Origin: G963664585 sp963664585
GTDB taxonomy: Bacteria; Bacillota; Clostridia; Oscillospirales; Ruminococcaceae
Reading direction: 5' to 3'
Assembly: GCA_963664585.2 (NCBI GenBank)
Contig: CAXXEO010000017.1
Location: forward strand, 124,001 to 188,000
DNA: 64,000 bases
The stretch's first letter is position 1, and every line of letters starts with the position of its first letter. The notes beneath the pieces are model-generated. The model was given only the letters and a program-made list of their open reading frames with translations. It had not been told where the DNA came from and did no database searches. Below, piece by piece: positions 57,478 through 64,000 of this stretch. Made by a program: the position numbers and the translations under genes.

Positions 57478-58029
57478 TTATTTTATTGGTATATAGATTC
57501 CAACGTGTGGTATATCTTTATTGCCATCATATAATATCTTTTGGTCGCCATCCCATATTTTCTCTTCATCTTCTGCTTTTACCACCAAGAGCAAATAAAG
57601 GCCAACATTATCAGGGTGATCTGTATCAACTGGGTAATCTTGTAGCAAAAAAAAGTATTTTTGCTTATCGGTATTTACATAGTAATATGAATTGACTTCT
57701 TTTTTTACATGTCCATGATTATTTGATTCAAGCACTCCGGGACCACTTGGTTTTTTCCATGATTCAATTTCACCTTGAAAAAAATCTAACAAGTCATTCG
57801 TACTGCCATCAAAATCATCTGCTTCACTCAATGCCTTTTGAGAAAATAGCGATTTCAAATTTTCCTTGTCCTTATTTTTAATGGCTCCAATTACTTGCTC
57901 CAAACGTGCATTTGCTTTTGTATCATCACTATCTCTGTTAAGCATTGCTGTTCTTGAATACCCCAATGAACAAGAACTCAAAAACAACATACTAAGTATA
58001 AGAATTGCGCTAATGATAAACTTACGCAT
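57478..58029 (-). CDS. DUF5104-type lipoprotein immunity protein (C2)
   Basis: 183 residues, close paralogue of the C14 protein. Signal MRKFIISAILILSMLFLSSC with lipobox LFLSSC; mature part DDFDGSTNDLLDFFQGEIES and YYYVNTDKQKYFFLLQDYPV. Extracytoplasmic. It starts 18 bases after the toxin stop. Confidence 0.85.
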   Translation of the reverse strand: MRKFIISAILILSMLFLSSCSLGYSRTAMLNRDSDDTKANARLEQVIGAIKNKDKENLKSLFSQKALSEADDFDGSTNDLLDFFQGEIESWKKPSGPGVLESNNHGHVKKEVNSYYYVNTDKQKYFFLLQDYPVDTDHPDNVGLYLLLVVKAEDEEKIWDGDQKILYDGNKDIPHVGIYIPIK

Positions 58030-58046
58030 AGTCCGTTACTCCATCC

Positions 58047-59975
58047 TTACTTAAATGCAAATGTCATTTTATACTTATTATCTTCTGAGATCGACCATTT
58101 GCTTTTATTTTTCAGGTATTCTTTTGATTTAATAAAAGCATCATACAAATCTTGTTTGCCAGAAAAGTCGACTGTGTAAGCAGCTGTCAGGTTACTGGCC
58201 TTTACATCTTGATAATCCGGATTAAAGCCCGTCACCCACCATTTATCTGTACTTTTGCGTAGTGGATCAACTATTTGGGGATCAACTTTTTGGGGATCAT
58301 AAGATATTATTTGTTTTCCGTTATAGTCCAAGGTTAATGTCATTGGCATAGCAAGACTTTGATCAACAAGCCAGTGATCCGGCTTAGTGCCGTTAACTTG
58401 ATCTATTGGCGTCCCATCAATGACCATTCTTTTATATATACCCATTTCTGCCCCTGCGCCTAAGTTCAAATAATCTCCTTTCCATGCCCACAAAATATAT
58501 TCGTTACCATCTTCGTCACTAAATGGGAATTTTTCATTATTCATATCTGTAGCGTAATGAAAAACTTTATCATAAAAATCATTGTACCCTGTATACTCAA
58601 AGCTCTGAAGTGACCATTCCTGTCTGGCATGGTAAATGCCATCACCATCCATGACAAATCCACCTGCATAAAATAGCCCTGGTACATCCACTCCTGTGCG
58701 GTCTTTTATAATGTATGGATGTTGAGTTGCAAACACATTGACCGGGTTTGCTATTAACAATTCAGCAATTTCCCTTGTTACATCTTCAGGCTTAAGTGCA
58801 GATAAATCTATAGTTTTACCCGTCCCCTTATCAGTATCTGCTCCCGGGCCTTCCGTTTCATTATACCCCGCGTCTTCATTTTTGGCAATATCTCCCTGCT
58901 CCGTCCCGTTTGAAGACTTCTGCGGGTCTTCTTTGGGGCCATAGACAATCTTGCCTGTGCTGCCTTGTTGTCCGTCGTTCCCTTTCTGCTGCGGGTCTTT
59001 CAGGATGCGGTTCCACTCACCCACCAAAGCATTCGGGATTTTTTCGATGAGCCCGTGGCTGATAACCGGCAAATATCCCGAACTCGTGTTCACCCCTGTA
59101 TCTGGGTTCTGCTTCGCGCCTTGGCCGGATGCCGCCCATGAGCTAATTGGATCACCTGTTGTGATTTCCGTTTGCAGACTCTTTTGCTTAGCGGTCGCGT
59201 CCTTTTTGTTCTGGAGATAATTTGCATACGCCTGCGTATCCGGCGACACTTCCTGCCATGTAAAGTCACCCTGCCCGTTGTTCTGGTACGATTCCCAGTC
59301 AATGCCCGCGCCCCCTGAAGTTTCAGCTTGAGAAGCCGCGTACTCTGCCGCCAAAGCGTTTGCCTTGGCTGCTGCCTCGTCCTTCAAACGCTGGACATAA
59401 TTCGCATAGACTTCGGTATCCAGCGGTACCTCCTGACTTGTAAAGTCATTCAGTCCCGTATCGGAGTAAACCCCCGAACCTGAATTGTCCGGCTGACTCC
59501 ATGTTGGCGCGGAGTCGTTAAGCCCGTTGTTCTGGTACGACTGCCAGTCGATGCCCGCGCCCCCCGAAGTTTCAGCCTGTGAAGCCGCGTACTCTGCCGC
59601 CAAAGCGCTTGCCTTGGCGGCCGCATCGTCCTTTAAGCGCTGGACATAATCCGCATACGCCTGCGTATCCAGCGGTACTTCCTGACTTGTAAAGTCATTT
59701 AGTCCTGTATCCGAGTAAGCCCCCGAACTCGAATTGTCCGGCTGACTCCATGTCGGCACGGAGTCATTGAGCCCTAAACCCGGGTCTGCCACCCAGCCGG
59801 AATCGTCCGCGGCGGGCGCTTCCTCCCACGAGTTCGCGTTTTGCGTTTCCTGCTGCTGTGCCGCTTCCTCATCGCGCGCTTTCAGGATCTCCTCCAGATC
59901 GGAGTCAGTGTACTCCTCGGTACGCCAGCTGGGGGAAGTAATAAGTGATAGAAACTGCTTGAGATTAAACCCCAT
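58047..59975 (-). CDS. Polymorphic toxin C2: core B with DUF4474 tip
   Basis: 642 residues, head MGFNLKQFLSLITSPSWRTE, three repeat units (the third degenerate, ANYLQNKKDATAKQKSLQTE), core B (STGKIVYGPKEDPQKSSNGT) and a DUF4474 tip nearly identical to C14 (EWSLQSFEYTGYNDFYDKVF; WAWKGDYLNLGAGAEMGIYK). Small differences cluster in the last 60 residues. Confidence 0.88.
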   Translation of the reverse strand: MGFNLKQFLSLITSPSWRTEEYTDSDLEEILKARDEEAAQQQETQNANSWEEAPAADDSGWVADPGLGLNDSVPTWSQPDNSSSGAYSDTGLNDFTSQEVPLDTQAYADYVQRLKDDAAAKASALAAEYAASQAETSGGAGIDWQSYQNNGLNDSAPTWSQPDNSGSGVYSDTGLNDFTSQEVPLDTEVYANYVQRLKDEAAAKANALAAEYAASQAETSGGAGIDWESYQNNGQGDFTWQEVSPDTQAYANYLQNKKDATAKQKSLQTEITTGDPISSWAASGQGAKQNPDTGVNTSSGYLPVISHGLIEKIPNALVGEWNRILKDPQQKGNDGQQGSTGKIVYGPKEDPQKSSNGTEQGDIAKNEDAGYNETEGPGADTDKGTGKTIDLSALKPEDVTREIAELLIANPVNVFATQHPYIIKDRTGVDVPGLFYAGGFVMDGDGIYHARQEWSLQSFEYTGYNDFYDKVFHYATDMNNEKFPFSDEDGNEYILWAWKGDYLNLGAGAEMGIYKRMVIDGTPIDQVNGTKPDHWLVDQSLAMPMTLTLDYNGKQIISYDPQKVDPQIVDPLRKSTDKWWVTGFNPDYQDVKASNLTAAYTVDFSGKQDLYDAFIKSKEYLKNKSKWSISEDNKYKMTFAFK

Positions 59976-60005
59976 GGGTTCACCTTCCTGTCATTCTTTA
60001 ATTTT

Positions 60006-60092
60006 GTATATTCCCCCGCCGATGGCGGGGGAATATACAACCCTCATTCCAAAATTTGAAAACGGATCGCGGTGTATTCCGCGATCCGTTTT
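60006..60092 (-). terminator. Tandem hairpins ahead of toxin C2
   Basis: Same as those before C3; the leader, hairpins and toxin head of C2 and C3 are almost identical. Confidence 0.55.
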
Positions 60093-60163
60093 ATGATGAA
60101 GTGAAGCGTAAATGCTCCGCGTTTTTTGCGCTGTGCCCCCGCCCCTGCGGCTGCATTTTACCG

Positions 60164-60460
60164 CTATTTCGCAAGTTCTCCCACTTCCCCGCCCATGACG
60201 ATACTGATCGTCGCGTCCATGTTTCCATCGATCGGCTGCATAGACTTGCCATACACCCGATCCATGATATTTTTAGCGGCATCCAGACGGACATCTATCT
60301 TTAAATTCTCGTTGTTCATTGTTTCAACCAAGAGCTTTGCAGCAGCCGGGGTTGCCACCTTCAGCGTTTCGATGGTTTCTTTCTCTATTTTGGACTTTCC
60401 CGCGGGGATCTCTCCCCCTCCTTTGACAGTTCTGCCTCTTCCATTCTTGCTGGCAGGCAT
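60164..60460 (-). CDS. terS: Small terminase-like protein, copy 6
   Basis: 98 residues with GGGEIPAGKSK in the flexible start. This is the terS copy closest to the regulator gene other than by position of C1, and could be the ancestral one, although C1 now lies between. Confidence 0.65.
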   Translation of the reverse strand: MPASKNGRGRTVKGGGEIPAGKSKIEKETIETLKVATPAAAKLLVETMNNENLKIDVRLDAAKNIMDRVYGKSMQPIDGNMDATISIVMGGEVGELAK

Positions 60461-60646
60461 TTTCCTCTCCCTCCTTATCTATACATCTTTGCACTCTCTC
60501 ATCTTGGCATTTCCGCAGTCAACGCTTGCGTACTGGATAAAGCGCAACGAGTATGCGTAGTTAGAACATCAAGCATTATTTTTCTTTACGCCCAACCGTC
60601 CCACCCTGCGTCATTTGATACCTTTATAAAACGGCAGAATATGATG

Positions 60647-60687
60647 CTGTCTCTTTCCCCCCCGTCGGAGCGGGGGGAAAAGAGACA
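60647..60687 (-). other. Long GC hairpin in leader of the C2 unit
   Basis: GTCTCTTTCCCCCCCGTCGG and its near-complement ending GGAAAAGAGAC. The same type lies at 63311-63349, 46157-46196 and 23889-23920, always between promoter and first gene. Confidence 0.45.
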
Positions 60688-60721
60688 GTGATAAACAGCG
60701 CAGTTCCCCACAAAACCAAAG

Positions 60722-60775
60722 AGCCGCCCTCTCGGACAGCTCTGTATTATATTGATTATACCCCTTGTTAATTTT
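60722..60775 (-). promoter_or_regulatory. Late-type promoter with hairpin (before C2 unit)
   Basis: TATAAT with GGGG is kept, but the upstream part changes (AAAAATTAACAA) and runs into the 3' end of the C1 immunity gene. Confidence 0.5.
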
Positions 60776-60777
60776 TG

Positions 60778-61386
60778 CTACTTGTCTTTCCACTCCTGAA
60801 TATCAATTATTCTTTTAGTTTTCTCACCAATTATGATTGTATAAATACGCTTAAACGCCTTAATTACCTTGTCTTTATTTGGCTCGCTTATTTCTATATT
60901 CGCAGATACATAAGCCTTATAATCATTTTTTTGATTTTCTCGCTCATAATCTTCCAGTTTACTATCTATATACTTATACTTAATACCTTTACCATATTGC
61001 TCCACTACAAAATTCTCCTGTGCTTGATATATGTTGCTGTCTGGCAATAAAAGGTGTTCAATTTTTGAGAAATCATTTTTATTAATGGCATCAGTGATTA
61101 ACTCTTCATAGCTATTTACAATTTCTTCAATCCAATAACTATCTGATTTAGTTCCCTCAATAGGGATCCCGGTTGATTCTTCGGTACTCGATTCTCCACG
61201 CACAGACGAAGAATTTTGTGTCTCTGGTTCTGTAGTTTGGCTTGGAGATACAGTATTCACTTCATTTGATGGCTTTGGAAGTTCATTCTGTTTCGTATTA
61301 CTGTTCAAATTATACTGAGCAGAATGACACGCTGCAAGTGCAATAATCATTGTGACCGCTAACATAAGCGAACTGATTTTTCTCAT
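60778..61386 (-). CDS. Lipoprotein immunity protein (C1)
   Basis: 202 residues from the ATG at 61386 (MRKISSLMLAVTMIIALAAC, lipobox ALAAC), preferred to an in-frame start 13 codons upstream. A long Ser/Thr/Glu-rich linker (VSPSQTTEPETQNSSSVRGE) is followed by a C-terminal domain (YKYIDSKLEDYERENQKNDY, KAYVSANIEISEPNKDKVIK) that looks like an NTF2-like fold. Cell-surface location fits immunity to a peptidoglycan-cutting tip. Confidence 0.75.
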   Translation of the reverse strand: MRKISSLMLAVTMIIALAACHSAQYNLNSNTKQNELPKPSNEVNTVSPSQTTEPETQNSSSVRGESSTEESTGIPIEGTKSDSYWIEEIVNSYEELITDAINKNDFSKIEHLLLPDSNIYQAQENFVVEQYGKGIKYKYIDSKLEDYERENQKNDYKAYVSANIEISEPNKDKVIKAFKRIYTIIIGEKTKRIIDIQEWKDK

Positions 61387-61414
61387 ATATAAGCCCCCAA
61401 CCATTTTGTCCGAG

Positions 61415-63176
61415 TTATTGATCATTCAGCAATTTTAAAGCATCTGCCTTTTCCTGAATCATCCTATTGTACACGCTGTTTTTAATTTTTTGTGAACACC
61501 CAGGGAAATACACGTCCACTTTTTGCCGCTCATTATAGATAGCTGTAATGATGTCAGATTGACTGGCAGTCAAATCAACCCCCTCAAATATTCTTACGCT
61601 TCCTTTTACTCCATGATGAACAGCAGCAGACCATAAAACGTTTTGCAATGCGGAACTTTGTTTATTAATATCAAACCCCGTATCTTCTAGTAAGCATCTG
61701 GCTGCTGCATCATAGTATTTTTCTTTTGTGTAGTCATGCTGCAACTGCAAAAATGCTGTTGGGTTCTCACTTGCAATCTGCTTCCATGCTGAATCAAAAT
61801 ATGTTCCATTTGTGTTGCCGTCAGCAATGTAAGCACTATTTAACTTTGTATAAATGTCTTTGTTATAGTCTTTTGTCCATTCATAAAATTTGATAACTAT
61901 TTTATCCTTGGAGTTGAACTGCCAGGCACCGTAAGATTTGCCTCCTGGGTCACCCGAATTATTAGAAATAACACCTGGGTTGCCATTGGATTCATACTTA
62001 GCGGATATAACACCTAGTTCTGAATGCTCCGTACCCTTGTCAGCATCTTTTTCTTTTCCATTATACTCCGCACTATCACGGTTGGCAATATCTCCCTGTT
62101 CTGTCCCATTTGAAGACTTCAGCGGGTCTTCTTTGGGGCCGTAGACAATCTTGCCTGTGCTGCCTTGTTGTCCGTCGTTCCCTTTCTGCTGCGGGTCTTT
62201 CAGGATGCGGTTCCACTCACCCACCAAAGCATTCGGGAATTTCCCGATGAAACCGTGGCTGATAACCGGCAAATATCCCGAACTCGTGTTCACCCCTGTA
62301 TCTGGGTTCTGCTTCGCGCCTTGGCCGGATGCCGCCCATGAGCTAATTGGATCACCTGTTGTGATTTCCGTTTGCAGACTCTTTTGCTTAGCGGTCGCGT
62401 CCTTTTTGTTCTGGAGATAATTTGCATACGCCTGCGTATCCGGCGACACTTCCTGCCATGTAAAGTCACCCTGCCCGTTGTTCTGGTACGATTCCCAGTC
62501 AATGCCCGCGCCCCCCTGAAGTTTCAGCTTGAGAAGCCGCGTACTCTGCCGCCAAAGCGTTTGCCTTGGCTGCTGCCTCGTCCTTCAAACGCTGGACATA
62601 ATTCGCATAGACTTCGGTATCCAGCGGTACCTCCTGACTTGTAAAGTCATTCAGTCCCGTATCGGAGTAAACCCCCGAACCTGAATTGTCCGGCTGACTC
62701 CATGTTGGCGCGGAGTCGTTAAGCCCGTTGTTCTGGTACGACTGCCAGTCGATGCCCGCGCCCCCCGAAGTTTCAGCCTGTGAAGCCGCGTACTCTGCCG
62801 CCAAAGCGCTTGCCTTGGCGGCCGCATCGTCCTTTAAGCGCTGGACATAATCCGCATACGCCTGCGTATCCAGCGGTACTTCCTGACTTGTAAAGTCATT
62901 CAGTCCCGTATCGGAGTATATATTAGAACCCGAATCGTCCGGCTGACTCCATGTTGGCATCGTGTCATTCAGCCCTAAACCCGGGTCTGCCACCCAGCCG
63001 GAATCGTCCGCGGCGGGCTCTTCCTCCCACGAGTTCGCGTTTTGCGTTTCCTGTTGCTGTGCCGCTTCCTCATCGCCCGCTTTCATCATCTCCTCCAGCT
63101 CAGAGTCAGTGTACTCCTCGGTACGCCAGCTGGGGGAAGTAATAAGTGATAGTAACTGCTTTAGATTGAATCCCAT
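61415..63176 (-). pseudogene. Polymorphic toxin C1: core B with VgrG3-like muramidase tip, frameshifted
   Basis: The head MGFNLKQLLSLITSPSWRTE and two repeat units are read from 63176. At 62511-62516 a run of six C (G6 in the sense strand) replaces the five of the identical C2 context, and the frame shifts. The rest is open in the next frame: third repeat, core B and a tip of about 200 residues. The tip has VISAKYESNGNPGVISNNSG, DPGGKSYGAWQF, FDSAWKQIASENPTAFLQLQ and VLWSAAVHHGVKG. This resembles the C-terminal muramidase of VgrG3-type and related phage proteins (Glu in AKYES). A slip in the G-run could restore reading. Confidence 0.85.
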
Positions 63177-63207
63177 AGATTCACCCTCCTGTCAATCTTA
63201 ATTTTGT

Positions 63208-63350
63208 ATATTCCCCTGCCGATGGCGGGGGAATATACAAGGATATTGAATTATTTAGATTTTACAAGGTGCGCCGCCTCCGCCTCTGCGTCAGGCAGAA
63301 CATGATATTGTCTCTTCTCCCCGCCCGCAGCGGCGGGAAAGAGACAGCGA
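63208..63350 (-). other. Leader hairpins ahead of toxin C1
   Basis: 63208-63239: perfect ATATTCCCC-type hairpin 32 bases before the ATG. 63311-63349: GTCTCTTCTCCCCGCCCGC with a near-complement. No terS in this unit. Confidence 0.45.
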
Positions 63351-63380
63351 TAAACAGCGCAGTTCCCCTTAAAACCAAAG

Positions 63381-63452
63381 AGCCGCCCTCTCGGACGGCC
63401 CTCTACTGTATATATTATACCCCTTGATTTTTTCCCAAGTGTATCAACATTA
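63381..63452 (-). promoter_or_regulatory. Late-type promoter with hairpin, probable original copy
   Basis: Lies right after (and partly within) the end of the regulator gene. TTGATA, CACTTGGGAAAAAATCAA, GGGG, TATAAT; hairpin variant GGCCGTCC/GGGCGGCT followed by CTTTGGTTTT. In ArpU/RinA phages the late promoter lies just past the regulator gene, so this is the natural site of the element. Confidence 0.6.
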
Positions 63453-63836
63453 AATCAGCCCTAGATTTTGTGCCGCATGGTATACAAATCTGCACCTCCA
63501 CCGCCGGTACGTAGCCTCTCCCGCGTCAGTTGGATACCCCGCCCCGTACATGATATTATCCATGATGCCCTTTCTGTATTCCGGCGGAAGATACACAATG
63601 GCTTGCTCCACGGCCTCGCAGCGCTTACCGAGCGCCTCCAAACGCATAGCCTTTGATGCTGTCACGTCTGATATGTCACTGCCGCGCGGCTGTCCGTCAG
63701 GCGAAGGGGACGCATACAGCACATCGTCCATCTCTTTTTTGAGCCGGTCATAATCCCGGATGGCGTATAAGCACTGCATGTACACATTATGCGGAAGTTG
63801 ATAAGGATTATTGTGCTTTTTCTGGTAGTTTCGCAT
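63450..63836 (-). CDS. ArpU/RinA-type late transcription regulator
   Basis: 128 residues, MRNYQKKHNNPYQLPHNVYM ... YRKGIMDNIMYGAGYPTDAG followed by EATYRRWRCRFVYHAAQNLG at the end. The C-terminal sigma-region-4-like helix-turn-helix with W-R-x-x-F-x-x-x-A-A is typical of the ArpU/RinA family that switches on phage late genes (terS onward). Position immediately upstream of the first late promoter supports it. It would be the natural activator of the repeated promoter element. Confidence 0.75.
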   Translation of the reverse strand: MRNYQKKHNNPYQLPHNVYMQCLYAIRDYDRLKKEMDDVLYASPSPDGQPRGSDISDVTASKAMRLEALGKRCEAVEQAIVYLPPEYRKGIMDNIMYGAGYPTDAGEATYRRWRCRFVYHAAQNLGLI

Positions 63837-63999
63837 CTGTCTCGCCCCTTTTTGTCACGTCTTCGAGGTAGAACGATTCGGTATAAAATGGCCCGGTGAT
63901 ATTGATAAACAACCCCTCCGGATGTATGTAACTGATTACGCCCTCAAGCTCCTGCGCATCCGTGCCAAGAAACTGGTTTTGCGTCCCGCTGACGTGATC
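63808..63999 (-). CDS. Unknown phage protein, 3' part only
   Basis: The frame enters from the right edge and encodes 63 residues (DHVSGTQNQFLGTDAQELEG, VISYIHPEGLFINITGPFYT, ESFYLEDV...), ending 29 bases inside the regulator gene. Beta-rich, no family recognised. The overlap suggests one operon. Confidence 0.55.
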   Translation of the reverse strand, partial: DHVSGTQNQFLGTDAQELEGVISYIHPEGLFINITGPFYTESFYLEDVTKRGETDAKLPEKAQ

Positions 64000-64000
64000 G

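Noticed and set aside
14451..63452. Riboswitch in the repeated leader
   Set aside because: The leader before the hairpin is only about 15 bases, too short for an aptamer.

Overview
The window looks like part of a Clostridia-type (low-to-mid GC Firmicutes) prophage whose late region has been expanded into a long array of toxin and immunity genes. Every gene I can support is on the minus strand, so transcription runs from right to left. The host guess rests on family resemblance (CD1375-like small protein, DUF4474, DUF5104, DUF4176, Imm63, ArpU/RinA-like regulator) and AGGAGG-type ribosome binding sites, not on a marker gene.

Right edge (63.4-64.0 kb): the end of an unknown phage gene and an ArpU/RinA-like late regulator. 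Left part (12.8-14.5 kb): a full-length large terminase (terL) and a small membrane protein. These are followed leftward by portal, scaffold, capsid, head and tail genes (5.1-12.8 kb) that are full of apparent one-base indels, and then an intact, tandemly duplicated tail-fibre module (0-5.1 kb). The gene order and portal size suggest a short-tailed (podovirus-like) phage.

Between regulator and terL, where a normal phage would have only terS, lie about 49 kb holding 16 toxin-immunity loci (called C1 to C16 here, in order of transcription from right to left) and one toxin-less gene cluster. A typical unit has a copy of a promoter with an immediate terminator hairpin. Next comes either an intact small-terminase-like gene (six copies) or a truncated 5' piece of terL (four copies), then tandem hairpins, then a polymorphic toxin gene and its immunity gene. 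Toxins share an invariant head (first about 45 residues, MGFNLKQ...), one to three coiled-coil repeat units, one of several core modules, and an exchangeable C-terminal tip. Recognised tips are TNT-type NAD glycohydrolase (three), WHH/HNH nuclease, VgrG3-like muramidase, lytic transglycosylase, DUF4474 (three) and a glycine-zipper membrane toxin; several others are unassigned. Immunity genes include Imm63 (three), SUKH, DUF5104 lipoproteins (three), other lipoproteins and small membrane proteins.

The most interesting pattern is that the core module predicts where the tip acts. All five toxins with core B have lipoprotein immunity and envelope-type tips. All toxins with cores A, C or D, which carry hydrophobic segments, have cytoplasmic immunity proteins and cytoplasmic-type tips. 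The array looks like a phage-late-regulon polymorphic toxin island that grew by recombination. A conserved GGGCGCGGGG sequence marks the core-tip junction of most A, C and D toxins, and two IS110-family elements and their remnants sit at orphan tips. Three full toxin genes carry a frameshift or stop while their immunity genes stay intact.
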